NCBI RefSeq assembly: GCF_026240945.1
Contig: NZ_JAPFPY010000011.1
Coordinates: 124,001-188,000, forward strand
Length of the DNA stretch: 64,000 bases
Direction of reading: 5' to 3'
Source of the DNA: Mycolicibacterium sp. J2
GTDB lineage: Bacteria; Actinomycetota; Actinomycetes; Mycobacteriales; Mycobacteriaceae
In this document: one piece after another, positions 1 through 7,829 of the stretch
Layout of the letters: every line of letters starts with the position of its first letter
Numbering within the stretch: the first letter of the stretch is position 1
Made by a program: the position numbers and the translations under genes
The notes under the pieces: model-generated
The model's input: the letters and a program-made list of their open reading frames with translations, nothing else
What the model was told of the DNA's origin: nothing
Database searches by the model: none

Positions 1-124
1 GACGGTGCTGCGGTTCCTGAGCACCGTCACCACCTTCGGCACCGCGCTGGACCTGACGGCCGCCGAGCTGAGCTTGGAGGCGTTCCTGCCCGCGGACGAG
101 GCCACCGCGGAGGCGCTCCGATAA
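1..124 (+). CDS. C-terminal end of an unidentified protein (partial)
   Basis: The frame is open from the window edge to TAA at 122-124 and gives 40 residues ending in ADEATAEALR. The stretch TVTTFGTALDLTAAELSLEAF resembles the tail of a ligand-binding domain found in some actinobacterial helix-turn-helix regulators, but this is a memory-based impression. The start and the diagnostic domains lie upstream of the window, so no function is assigned. Codon use is ordinary for this genome. Confidence 0.5.
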   Translation, partial: TVLRFLSTVTTFGTALDLTAAELSLEAFLPADEATAEALR

Positions 125-125
125 C

Positions 126-136
126 TGGTCTTACCA
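126..136. promoter_or_regulatory. FadR/GntR-type operator upstream of the 173 gene
   Basis: TGGTCTTACCA is a perfect 4+3+4 inverted repeat and fits the FadR-subfamily half-site pattern TNGTNNNACNA. It lies 37 bases before the ATG of the GntR gene, where an autoregulatory operator would be expected. Binding by that protein is inferred from the motif and its position. Confidence 0.5.
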
Positions 137-172
137 CTTGACCTCTAACCAGCCGCGTGTGATGCTCGGGAC

Positions 173-904
173 ATGGCACTGCAACCCATCAATCGCCGGT
201 CGGTCTCCGCGGACGTGGTCGACCAGATCGTGGCCGATGTCCTCAGCGGCGAGATGCAACCGGGGGATCCGCTCCCCAGCGAACGACGTCTGGCCGAGGT
301 GCTCGGGGTGTCCCGACCGGCGGTGCGCGAGGCGCTCAAACAGCTGACGGCCGCCGGGCTGGTCGAGATCCGCCAGGGCGACACCACCACGGTGCGCGAT
401 TTCCGCAGACATGCCGGACTGGACCTGCTTCCCCGGCTCCTGGTGCGCGACGGCGAGCTCGACCCCGCTGTCGTGCGGTCCATCCTGGAGACGCGGTTGC
501 ACAACGGGCCCAAGGTCGCCGAACTCGCGGCGATGCGCCACCGCCCGGAGTTGGGTGAACTCCTGGACCAGGCCATCGCGGCGCTGACGGCCTGCACCGA
601 TCCGGTCGCCGCGCAACGGCACGCGCTGACGTTCTGGGATCACCTCGTCGACGGTGCGGATTCGATAGCGCTGCGGCTGATGTACAACACGCTGCGCGCC
701 ACCTATGAACCCGCGCTGCCTGCGCTGGCCACCATGATGGCCGCCGAGGTCGGCAGGCTCGATGCCTACCGCGCGGTGGCCGATGCCGTCACCGCAGGCG
801 ACCCCGCCGCCTCGGCAGCGGCCGCCCGGGCCCTTCTCGAACCCGCCACCACCGCGCTGCTGGACGCGCTGGCGGCACTGGAAACTCAGGAGCGGAAGCT
901 ATGA
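173..904 (+). CDS. GntR-family transcriptional regulator (FadR-like)
   Basis: This 243-residue regulator has an N-terminal winged helix (about residues 5-75) with the classic GntR recognition segment [22 protein letters not shown]. An all-helical FadR/FCD-like ligand domain fills the rest. FadR-type proteins usually bind acyl-CoA or small acids and repress nearby genes. The stop overlaps the start of the hydroxylase gene (ATGA at 901-904), so the two are translationally coupled and the hydroxylase is a likely target. A GntR-type palindrome lies at 126-136. The ligand is unknown; the proximity to a lipid-modifying enzyme suggests a fatty acid derivative. Confidence 0.88.
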   Translation: MALQPINRRSVSADVVDQIVADVLSGEMQPGDPLPSERRLAEVLGVSRPAVREALKQLTAAGLVEIRQGDTTTVRDFRRHAGLDLLPRLLVRDGELDPAVVRSILETRLHNGPKVAELAAMRHRPELGELLDQAIAALTACTDPVAAQRHALTFWDHLVDGADSIALRLMYNTLRATYEPALPALATMMAAEVGRLDAYRAVADAVTAGDPAASAAAARALLEPATTALLDALAALETQERKL

Positions 905-1593
905 CCATCTCCCCCACCCGCCGTGGGCTCACGCTCGGCGCAGCGGCCCGCGAGTTCGTCAGGCATCCTTCGCCGTGGCTGATCGGCGCGACCCTGGTCG
1001 CCGCCGTGATCGCGCGAATCATGCACGGTGACTGGGAAATCGGTGATGCACTCGTGCCGGTGGCGATGCTGGCGGTGTTCCCGTTCCTGGAATGGACGAT
1101 CCACGTGTCGATCCTGCATTGGCGCCCGCGCCGGATAGCCGGGGTTACCGTTGATCCGTTGCTGGCCCGTAAACACCGCGAACATCATGTGGAACCGCGT
1201 GTTGTCCCCTTGGTTTTCATACCCTGGCAGTCACTGCTGTGGGTGCTGCCGCTGGCGGTGGCGATCGGCGTGGTGGTGTTCCCGGCCACCGGCGCCGGGC
1301 TCGGCCGCGGCCTCACCTTCCTGGCGTGGCTGGCGGTCCTCGGCCTGGGCTACGAATGGTGCCACTATCTCGTGCACACCGATTACAAGCCGAAAACCGC
1401 TCTCTACCGGTCGATCTGGCGCAACCACCGGCAGCATCACTTCAAGAACGAGCATTACTGGTTCACGGTCACCAGCAGCGGCACGGCCGATCGCGTGCTG
1501 GGCACCTATCCCGACCCGGCGACCGTCGCCACCTCACCCACCGCCAAGAACCTGCACGGCGCCGCAGAGCACGGCTCGGTCAGGCCTGGATGA
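901..1593 (+). CDS. Fatty acid hydroxylase/sterol desaturase superfamily membrane protein
   Basis: This 230-residue integral membrane protein carries the His clusters that hold a di-iron centre in this superfamily: [11 protein letters not shown] near residue 65, KHREHH near 90, HYLVH near 155 and NHRQHH near 180. Four hydrophobic segments lie between them. Members insert oxygen into fatty acid, sterol or carotenoid chains at the membrane. The gene is coupled to the upstream GntR gene by a 4-base overlap and converges on the L,D-transpeptidase gene with a 14-base overlap. The class is clear; the substrate cannot be read from sequence. Confidence 0.85.
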   Translation: MTISPTRRGLTLGAAAREFVRHPSPWLIGATLVAAVIARIMHGDWEIGDALVPVAMLAVFPFLEWTIHVSILHWRPRRIAGVTVDPLLARKHREHHVEPRVVPLVFIPWQSLLWVLPLAVAIGVVVFPATGAGLGRGLTFLAWLAVLGLGYEWCHYLVHTDYKPKTALYRSIWRNHRQHHFKNEHYWFTVTSSGTADRVLGTYPDPATVATSPTAKNLHGAAEHGSVRPG

Positions 1594-2347
1594 TGATCGG
1601 GTCGCCGATGCTGACGTTGTTGTAGTACCACTGCGCGTTGTCCGGGCTGAGGTTGATGCACCCGTGGCTGACGTTGGAGTTGCCCTGGGAGGCGACCGAC
1701 CACGGTGCGGAATGCACGTAGACACCGCCCCAGGTGACGCGCACCGCGTAGTTGACCGTCAGCTTGTAGCCTTCCGGATCGCTGAGCGGGATACCGATGG
1801 TGCGCGAATCCATGACGACCGGGTTCTGCTTCTCCAGTGCGGTGAACGAACCGATCGGGGTGGGATGCTTGGGCTTACCCATCGAGGCCGGCATCTCCCG
1901 GACCACCTGGCCGTCGATGCTCACGGTGAAGGTGTGCGCGTCGATATCGGCGACACCGACCACCTGGGATCCGGTCTCGAAGGTCGTCTTGAACCCGCCG
2001 ACGGACAAGGCGATGGTCGAGTGCGCCGGCCAGTAACCACTCGGCGTGAAACGCACTGTCGAATCATCAAGCCAGGCAAAGGATCCCCCGGGGACCTTGG
2101 CATCGGAAACGCGATGACTGGACACCGAGAACTCGATGTCGTGTTCGGCCGCCGCACGGTCGGAGACCGGACCGGCGAAACCGACCGTCACCGGGTAGGC
2201 CACCCCGACGACATCGCCCGCTTTGGGCGACACGGATACCACCGCGGTGGACGTGCCGGTGTCCGCGGCGCCTGCGACGCCTGTCGACGTCGTGGCCAAC
2301 ATGGCGATCCCAGCGATGACAAGCACATACCGAAATGCTCTGCGCAA
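1580..2347 (-). CDS. L,D-transpeptidase, YkuD domain with Ig-like domain
   Basis: This 255-residue exported enzyme forms 3-3 peptidoglycan cross-links, which dominate the mycobacterial wall. An N-terminal signal peptide (MRRAFRY, a hydrophobic core, then cleavage near VAGAAD) is followed by a bacterial Ig-like domain (about 35-130) and the YkuD catalytic domain. The catalytic motif SHGCINLSPDNAQW is intact and supplies the nucleophilic Cys and its His. With a single Ig domain and about 250 residues it is closest in architecture to LdtMt1 of M. tuberculosis rather than the longer LdtMt2. It appears monocistronic. Confidence 0.9.
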   Translation of the reverse strand: MRRAFRYVLVIAGIAMLATTSTGVAGAADTGTSTAVVSVSPKAGDVVGVAYPVTVGFAGPVSDRAAAEHDIEFSVSSHRVSDAKVPGGSFAWLDDSTVRFTPSGYWPAHSTIALSVGGFKTTFETGSQVVGVADIDAHTFTVSIDGQVVREMPASMGKPKHPTPIGSFTALEKQNPVVMDSRTIGIPLSDPEGYKLTVNYAVRVTWGGVYVHSAPWSVASQGNSNVSHGCINLSPDNAQWYYNNVSIGDPIIIQA

Positions 2348-2437
2348 GTTTTCGATCCTCTCTGGGACACCCAGACGGCAGTGGTGGACTACATGGTAGT
2401 TCGTCCGCGGCGAGATGATCGTTAGCAGCGCAGCGGA

Positions 2438-3691
2438 TCAACCCTGCGGCGCGGGCAGCACCGGGGTCGGATAGTCGTCGTCGGCGCCTGGGTGTAACCG
2501 GTCGCGGATCCGGTCCAGCAGGGATTTCTTCACCGGCGGGGCGACCGGCGCCGGCGGCACGATCGCGGGCGGCGGCACGGCGGCCGCGACCCCGGCGTCG
2601 AAGCTCAACGGCGGCGGTGCGGTATCGACGGGCGCGGCCGGGGCCTCGGTGTCCACCCCGGCGGCCGGTGCGGTGTCGGCAATATCCGGGGGTGCCGCGG
2701 CGGGCGCATCGGTGGCCGGGTCGACCGCGGCCTGCGGTACATCGACCGTCGGGACGGCCTCGGGCGGTGCCGCGGCGGGCGGCGGTGCCATGACCGGGGC
2801 CGCCGCGGGAACGACCGCCTCGGGGATCGCCGCCGACGCGGCGGCCGGGCGGGGCGCGGCGGCCGCATGCTCGGGCGAGAGTGCCACCGCGACGGCAACC
2901 GATGCCGAGACGACGAAGGTGAGCACACCGGCCGCCAGCACGCCGGTCAGCGCCCCGGTCGCCGTCACCCGCCGGCCGGCGGCATGCCGTCCGCCTCCGA
3001 CCGGCGCCAACGCCGCCTCGTCGAACAGCATGTCCAGGCTGTGGGTGGAGGCCAGCGCCGCGCCACGGGCCAGGGCCAGTGGCGCCTCGTCCGGGGCGAA
3101 CACCGGAACCGACAGCGCGTCCTCCAGCCGCGGCAGCACGGCGCCGAAGTCGCCGGCCGAACCGACCACGACCAACGCCTCGGGCTGCCAGTCGGCCTTG
3201 GTGAAGACCGCGCTCAGCCAGCCGATCAGGCTTTCATCGCTGTCGATGCCGTGGTTGATCGCGGTCTGCACGCCGCCGTCGCCGCGGTGCACGATCAGAG
3301 CGATGACGGTGTCGGGCTCGATCACGCACACCGCTGTCGTGCGATAGCCGATGACGTCAGCCATCCCGCGGGCCAGCGCCTCGGTCGCCTCCGGCAACCG
3401 GATCGGCACGACGTTGCCGAACCCGGACTCGCTGAGGGAGTTCATCAGCATCGCCGCCTCGGCGCCGGCATCCTCACTCCAGGTCAGGCCGATCGATTTG
3501 AGCCGCCGCCCCGCCGAGATCGCCTCGACCGCCGCGGTGACCTGCTGGGCGGCCGCCCTGACATCCGTGCCGCCGTCCACCGGCAGCGCAAAAGCGTCGC
3601 CGGCGGAACCACCGTCGGCCTCGTCGGCACCGCCCACCACCACCAGGCCGAGCGACGTGGGTGTCATCGACAATCCGAGCACCGCGTCCAC
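2438..3691 (-). CDS. DUF7159-like Ala/Pro-rich mycobacterial protein
   Basis: From a GTG at 3691 the product has 417 residues and begins VDAVLGLSMTPTSLGLVVV, typical of a mycobacterial family of unknown function. GAAGGGG ends 5 bases before this GTG, which favours it over an ATG farther upstream. Residues 1-230 form a globular alpha/beta region. A transmembrane helix follows (about 245-270, LTGVLAAGVLTFVVSASVAVAVAL), and then about 130 residues very rich in Pro and Ala, ending KKSLLDRIRDRLHPG. The layout suggests a cytosolic head and a disordered tail across or beyond the membrane. Function is unknown. Confidence 0.75.
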   Translation of the reverse strand: MDAVLGLSMTPTSLGLVVVGGADEADGGSAGDAFALPVDGGTDVRAAAQQVTAAVEAISAGRRLKSIGLTWSEDAGAEAAMLMNSLSESGFGNVVPIRLPEATEALARGMADVIGYRTTAVCVIEPDTVIALIVHRGDGGVQTAINHGIDSDESLIGWLSAVFTKADWQPEALVVVGSAGDFGAVLPRLEDALSVPVFAPDEAPLALARGAALASTHSLDMLFDEAALAPVGGGRHAAGRRVTATGALTGVLAAGVLTFVVSASVAVAVALSPEHAAAAPRPAAASAAIPEAVVPAAAPVMAPPPAAAPPEAVPTVDVPQAAVDPATDAPAAAPPDIADTAPAAGVDTEAPAAPVDTAPPPLSFDAGVAAAVPPPAIVPPAPVAPPVKKSLLDRIRDRLHPGADDDYPTPVLPAPQG

Positions 3692-3901
3692 ATGTACCCC
3701 TTCGGACCACGCAGGCCACAGTGGAGCGCGACCGCGTCGAGGCGATACCGTCACCGCCTCGTTATCGGGCTGAGACTACCGGGGCAGGACGCCTTCGGCC
3801 CAGTCCGCCGCCGCCCCTCCTGGCGAACCGCACCGAAAACCGAGGCCAACACACCGCAAGAAGGGCGATACCGCCCCGGCCGGCGTGGCAGGGTAACCGG
3901 C

Positions 3902-5386
3902 ATGAGCGAGTTACGGGGGCCGCAGGAGTCACACCTGCCGCAGCAGTCGCAGGGGGATTCGACGCGGACCATCTTCGGACATCCGATCGGCCTGACCAAC
4001 CTTTTCGGCGTCGAGTTATGGGAGCGATTCTCCTTCTACGGGATGCTCACCATCCTCGGTTATTACCTCTACTATTCGGCGACCGACGGCGGCCTGGAGT
4101 TGTCGAAGGCCACCGCCACCGGCATCGTGGGCGCCTACGGCGGTCTGGTCTATCTGTCGACGGTGCTGGGCGGCTGGATCGCCGACCGGCTTCTCGGCAT
4201 GGAACGCACCGTCTTCTACGGCGGCGTCGTGGTGATGCTCGGGCATATCGCGCTGGCGGTGCTGCCGGGCCTGTCGGGTGTCGGCGCCGGCCTGGTGCTG
4301 GTCGCGCTCGGCTCCGGGGCGCTCAAGGCCAATGCCTCGTCGCTGCTGGGCACGCTGTACGCCAAGGGTGACGCCCGCGCCGACGGCGGATTCACGTTGT
4401 TCTACCTCGGCATCAACCTCGGCGCGTTCATCGGGCCGCTCATCACCGGCCTACTGCAGACCCGGGTCGGTTTCCACTACGGGTTCGGCGCCGCCGCGAT
4501 CGGCATGGCGCTCGGGCTCGCGCAGTACGTGGCCTTCCGCCGCAATCTCGGGGAACACGGCCGACATGTGCCGAACCCGTTGCCCCGCAGTGCCATCGGC
4601 AAGACGGCCGGGGTGTTCGTCGCGGTCATCGTGGTCATCGCCGCGGCCGCCGGACTGAAGCTCGTCACGCTGAGCAACCTGTCCCAGGTCACCACCGGCG
4701 TCATCATCGTCGCATCGATCGCGTATTTCGCCGTCATGCTGAGCAGTGCCAAGGTGACCGACTCCGAGAAGGTGCGGGTCCGCTCGTTCATCCCGCTGTT
4801 CATCGCCAACGCGGTGTTCTGGTCGCTGTTCCAGCAGATCTTCACGGTGCTCGCGGTCTACTCCGACGAACGGATGAACTGGTCGATCTTCGGCTGGACG
4901 GCCCCGTCGAACTGGATCGGCTCGATCGAGCCGGTATGGATCATCGTGCTGTCACCGCTGTTCGCGGCGATGTGGACCAAACTGGGCAATCGGGCGCCGA
5001 CCACGCCCCGCAAGTTCAGCTACGGCGTCATCGGTATGGGGCTGGCCTTCCTGTGCTTCGTACCGCTGGCCAGTGTCAAGGCCGTCCCTGCGTTGCTCAT
5101 CGCGGTCATCCTGGCAGTGTTCGCGGTGTCGGAACTGTTGCTGTCGCCGATCGGACTCTCGGTCACCACCAAGCTTGCGCCGGATGCGTTCCGCGCCCAG
5201 ATGATGGCGCTGTACTTCTTCTCGGTGGGGCTGGGCACGTCGATGTCGGGCGTACTGGCCAAGTATTACGAACCGTCCAGGGAGGTGGCCTACTTCGGCA
5301 TCCTCGGCGCTGTCGCGGTCATCGTCGGCATCGTGGTGTTCATGGTGTCGCCGTGGATCAGCCGGCAGATGGAAGGTGTGCACTGA
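3902..5386 (+). CDS. POT/PTR2-family proton-dependent oligopeptide transporter
   Basis: This 494-residue transporter couples peptide uptake to proton entry. The family signature ERFSFYGM (an ExxERFxYY-like motif in helix 1) is present near residue 41. The other PTR2 features follow: GGWIADRLLG, then FTLFYLGINLGAFIGPLITG, then about 12-14 hydrophobic segments. The ATG at 3902 is chosen because the protein begins just before the conserved FGHPIGLTNLFGVELWERF; the open frame extends far upstream but is antisense to the preceding gene. It stands alone, with an inverted repeat after it. Substrate range cannot be told from sequence. Confidence 0.9.
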   Translation: MSELRGPQESHLPQQSQGDSTRTIFGHPIGLTNLFGVELWERFSFYGMLTILGYYLYYSATDGGLELSKATATGIVGAYGGLVYLSTVLGGWIADRLLGMERTVFYGGVVVMLGHIALAVLPGLSGVGAGLVLVALGSGALKANASSLLGTLYAKGDARADGGFTLFYLGINLGAFIGPLITGLLQTRVGFHYGFGAAAIGMALGLAQYVAFRRNLGEHGRHVPNPLPRSAIGKTAGVFVAVIVVIAAAAGLKLVTLSNLSQVTTGVIIVASIAYFAVMLSSAKVTDSEKVRVRSFIPLFIANAVFWSLFQQIFTVLAVYSDERMNWSIFGWTAPSNWIGSIEPVWIIVLSPLFAAMWTKLGNRAPTTPRKFSYGVIGMGLAFLCFVPLASVKAVPALLIAVILAVFAVSELLLSPIGLSVTTKLAPDAFRAQMMALYFFSVGLGTSMSGVLAKYYEPSREVAYFGILGAVAVIVGIVVFMVSPWISRQMEGVH

Positions 5387-5423
5387 GCCGACGGTTACGG
5401 GCGCTCCATCCGATCTGTGCAAA

Positions 5424-5481
5424 GTCGTGACCTTGCGCCGGGCGCAATCGCGACCCGGTGCGCAAGAATCGAGGTCACGAC
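5424..5481. repeat. Imperfect inverted repeat between the transporter and a small gene
   Basis: Outer arms GTCGTGACCT (5424-5433) and AGGTCACGAC (5472-5481) are perfect complements. Inside them TTGCGCCGGGCGCAA (5433-5447) is itself a 7+1+7 palindrome. The structure begins 38 bases after the transporter stop and ends just before the Shine-Dalgarno of the next gene. It may end transporter transcription or act in the leader of the small gene; there is no T tract. Confidence 0.5.
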
Positions 5482-5499
5482 CCCGCGAAGGAGGTGCCG

Positions 5500-5718
5500 A
5501 TGAGCGCTCCGATACTTGATGACCTGAGCGTCGATTGTGCGGCGCAGGGAATGACGTCGGTCTACAGGCGCGGGATGGGGCACTCCGCCGCCAGCTGCAC
5601 CTGTGGCTGGCACGGGCCTCGTCGCCGATTGAGAGCCGTTGCGGCCCAAGATGCGTGGACACATTGCATCCAGCAGCGGTGCGAGGTGTCAGTGCCCCTG
5701 GTGTTCCGGGCCGGCTGA
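5500..5718 (+). CDS. Small Cys/His-rich protein
   Basis: A 72-residue protein preceded by a strong ribosome binding site (AAGGAGG, 5 bases from the ATG at 5500). The centre reads SCTCGWHGPRRRLRAVAAQDAW followed by THCIQQRC. The CxC, WH and C(x4)C-like spacing suggests metal binding. No signal peptide or membrane segment is seen. It matches a type of small hypothetical protein common in mycobacteria, but I cannot name a domain. Its end overlaps the convergent dehydratase gene by 30 bases. Confidence 0.65.
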   Translation: MSAPILDDLSVDCAAQGMTSVYRRGMGHSAASCTCGWHGPRRRLRAVAAQDAWTHCIQQRCEVSVPLVFRAG

Positions 5719-6675
5719 CGGGCCGGCCAGGATCCCGCGCAGCATCTCCGGTTCCACATTCCCGCCGGAGAGAATCATCACGGTGCGACCTGGCGGCAAT
5801 GCATACCGGCGGTAAGCCGCGAGCGCCACGGCCCCGCTGGGTTCACTGACCAGATGCGCCTTGAATGCCAATTCCCTTACCGCAGAACGGATATCTTCTT
5901 CTGAAACGGTGAGGACATCGGTCAGCACGCGCTGCAGGTGCGCGAATGTCAGCTCCGAGGGTTCGGACCGCAGCCCGTCGGCGATGGTGCGGTTTCGCTC
6001 TGCGACCGGCATGGGCACCCGGTGCCCGGCGCGCAGGCCGGCAGCGGTGTCGGCGGCGAGCTCGGGCTCGACGCCGAAGATCTGGGCCTGCGGGCACAAC
6101 GCCTTGACGGCAGTGCCGATGCCGGACGCCAGCCCTCCCCCGCTGACCGGGATCAGCACGGTCGCCACGTCGGGCATGTCCTCGGCGATCTCCAGACCGG
6201 CCGTGCCCTGCCCGGCGATGACATCGGGATGGTCGAACGGCGGGACCAGCGTGGCACCGGTCTGCTCCACCAGCTCGGCGGCCACCGCTTCGCGCTCGCC
6301 GGCACCACACAACACCACCCTGGCTCCGTGCGCGCGGGTCTTGCGTACCTTGATGTCCGGCGTCTCTCGCGGCATCACGATATGCGCGTCGATACCGAAA
6401 GTGGCTGCCGCATAAGCGACTGCCTGCGCGTGGTTACCACTGGAATAGGCCACCACGCCGCGTGACCTGACGGCCGGGTCGATGCGGCCCACGGCGTTGA
6501 GCGCACCGCGAACCTTGAAGGCACCGATCACCTGCAGGCTCTCGGGTTTGATCCACAGCGGCCGACCGGGATCCGACCACTCGGCGGGGACCAGCGGGGT
6601 GCGTACGACGGCGCCGCGCAGCCGCTGCGCCGCCGCGCGGATATCGTCGAGCGTGACGAGCGAAGCAGTGGTCAT
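5689..6675 (-). CDS. PLP-dependent threonine/serine dehydratase
   Basis: This 328-residue fold-type II PLP enzyme deaminates threonine (to 2-oxobutanoate) or serine. The Schiff-base lysine is K54 in GAFKVRGALNAV, and the phosphate-binding loop reads PVSGGGLASGIG. There is no C-terminal ACT regulatory domain, so it resembles the short catabolic enzyme rather than biosynthetic IlvA. The start MTTASLVTLDDIR at 6675 is preferred; an in-frame ATG at 6693 would add six residues. It is divergent from the thioesterase gene and shares a short promoter region with it. A racemase role is possible in this family. Confidence 0.85.
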   Translation of the reverse strand: MTTASLVTLDDIRAAAQRLRGAVVRTPLVPAEWSDPGRPLWIKPESLQVIGAFKVRGALNAVGRIDPAVRSRGVVAYSSGNHAQAVAYAAATFGIDAHIVMPRETPDIKVRKTRAHGARVVLCGAGEREAVAAELVEQTGATLVPPFDHPDVIAGQGTAGLEIAEDMPDVATVLIPVSGGGLASGIGTAVKALCPQAQIFGVEPELAADTAAGLRAGHRVPMPVAERNRTIADGLRSEPSELTFAHLQRVLTDVLTVSEEDIRSAVRELAFKAHLVSEPSGAVALAAYRRYALPPGRTVMILSGGNVEPEMLRGILAGPSAGPEHQGH

Positions 6676-6723
6676 CGGTTCCCACGCTTTCATGTCGGCG
6701 CCGTGTCGGGCAAGGTGACTTCG

Positions 6724-7197
6724 GTGAGCGCACCTACCGACCAACCGTTCTCGTTTCCGATCGTGCCGCGCTACGCCGAGATCGACCAGCAGGGCGTGGT
6801 GTTCAACGCCCATTACCTGACGTGGTTCGACGAGGCGTGCACCGCGTTTCTGGACGGTTTGCCATCGCAGTACGACGAGTTACTCGCCGAGGGACTCGAC
6901 TTCAAGGTGGTGCGCAGCGAGATCGACTACCTGGCATCGGTGCGTTGGCGCGACGCGGTGCGGGTGCTGGTGACCTGCGAACGGACCGGAACGACCAGCT
7001 TCACATTGGCGTTCACCGTGTTGCGCACGGGGGCCGGCGAGGTGGAGCAGCCGGCCGTGCGGGGCCGCACCACCTACGTCGTCGTCGCGACGTCGGATTG
7101 GGCGAAACGGCCCGTCCCCGAGCGCTTTCGCGCCGCCCTGGAGCGCACGGCAATGACCCCTTGTGCGCCGGCGGACCGGCGCGGCCCGCTCAGTTGA
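6724..7197 (+). CDS. Acyl-CoA thioesterase, 4HBT hotdog family
   Basis: The 157-residue protein has the single hotdog fold of 4-hydroxybenzoyl-CoA thioesterases. The signature YAEIDQQGVVFNAHYLTWFDEA near residue 15 includes the catalytic-type Asp and the NAHY turn. GTG at 6724 is chosen because AAGGTGA lies 6 bases upstream; GTG at 6703 would add seven residues. It probably releases free acids from CoA esters in the cytosol. It runs divergently from the threonine dehydratase and overlaps the secreted Trp-rich protein gene by 8 bases at the 3' end. Confidence 0.82.
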   Translation: MSAPTDQPFSFPIVPRYAEIDQQGVVFNAHYLTWFDEACTAFLDGLPSQYDELLAEGLDFKVVRSEIDYLASVRWRDAVRVLVTCERTGTTSFTLAFTVLRTGAGEVEQPAVRGRTTYVVVATSDWAKRPVPERFRAALERTAMTPCAPADRRGPLS

Positions 7198-7621
7198 ACC
7201 CGACGCCGAAGATGGGAATCCACAGCCCGAACAGCCAGATCCCCCACTGGTGGAAACCGTCGTCCCACACCGGGTTCGCGTTGTAACCCCAGTAGTTGAT
7301 GCTGGGCGGCAGCGGGCCACCCGTCCATTGGAAGGGAGGCGGCGGGCCCCAGCCCCACGGCGGCGGACCCTGACGGTCGTCCCACCAGTCGTGGCGATTG
7401 TTCGCCCACCACACGCCCTTGTCCCAGTGCTTGTCGAATCCGGGGCCGCCCGGTCCGCCCGGCCCGCCCGGGCCCGCGCACCACGGCTGGCAGTCATTAC
7501 CGCGTCCGTGTCCGTTGCCGTGCCCCGGGTCCGCCGACGCCACCGCACCCCCGAGGGTCGCGCCGCCGAATCCCAGACCGCTGACGATCATGGCACTCGC
7601 CACGACCTTGGCCAGCTTCAT
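7190..7621 (-). CDS. Small secreted Gly/Pro/Trp-rich protein
   Basis: This 143-residue protein has a clear signal peptide (MKLAKVVASAMIVSGLG, cleavage near AVASADPG). The mature part is very unusual in composition: a Gly/His/Asn start, a CQPWC pair, GPGGPGGPGGPG, many Trp residues and a proline-rich centre. The C-terminus is more hydrophobic (WLFGLWIPIFGVGFN). Such small exported proteins recur in mycobacteria without known function. The two Cys may form a disulfide. Confidence 0.75.
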   Translation of the reverse strand: MKLAKVVASAMIVSGLGFGGATLGGAVASADPGHGNGHGRGNDCQPWCAGPGGPGGPGGPGFDKHWDKGVWWANNRHDWWDDRQGPPPWGWGPPPPFQWTGGPLPPSINYWGYNANPVWDDGFHQWGIWLFGLWIPIFGVGFN

Positions 7622-7784
7622 CGTGATCTCCCCACCATGTTGCGTGCATTCTCTTCAGGAACAACACGGCGACAGGCAGTACGAAGGCGGAGCCACGTCA
7701 CTGCCGGTCGGCCGCCATTCCTACCTGAAGTATCGACCGCCGCGTCGGTGGCGTTACCGATGGGTCATGACGTCGCGGTTCCGG

Positions 7785-7829
7785 ACGCGTCTCCGACACG
7801 GTCACATCACGCGTCTCCGACACGGTCAC
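7785..7829. repeat. 24-bp direct duplication spanning the permease stop codon
   Basis: A 21-base unit (starting acgcgtctccgacacgg) occurs at 7785-7805 and again at 7809-7829, giving a 24-base period. The second copy encodes the last residues of the APC permease (VGDRVGDA) and the first lies just beyond its stop (7807-7809). This looks like an in-frame 24-bp duplication in which a stop now separates the copies. Confidence 0.7.

Noticed and set aside
2867-3901. Upstream extension of the peptide transporter frame
   Set aside because: It runs antisense through the DUF7159-like gene and adds no transporter sequence; the family start is near the ATG at 3902.
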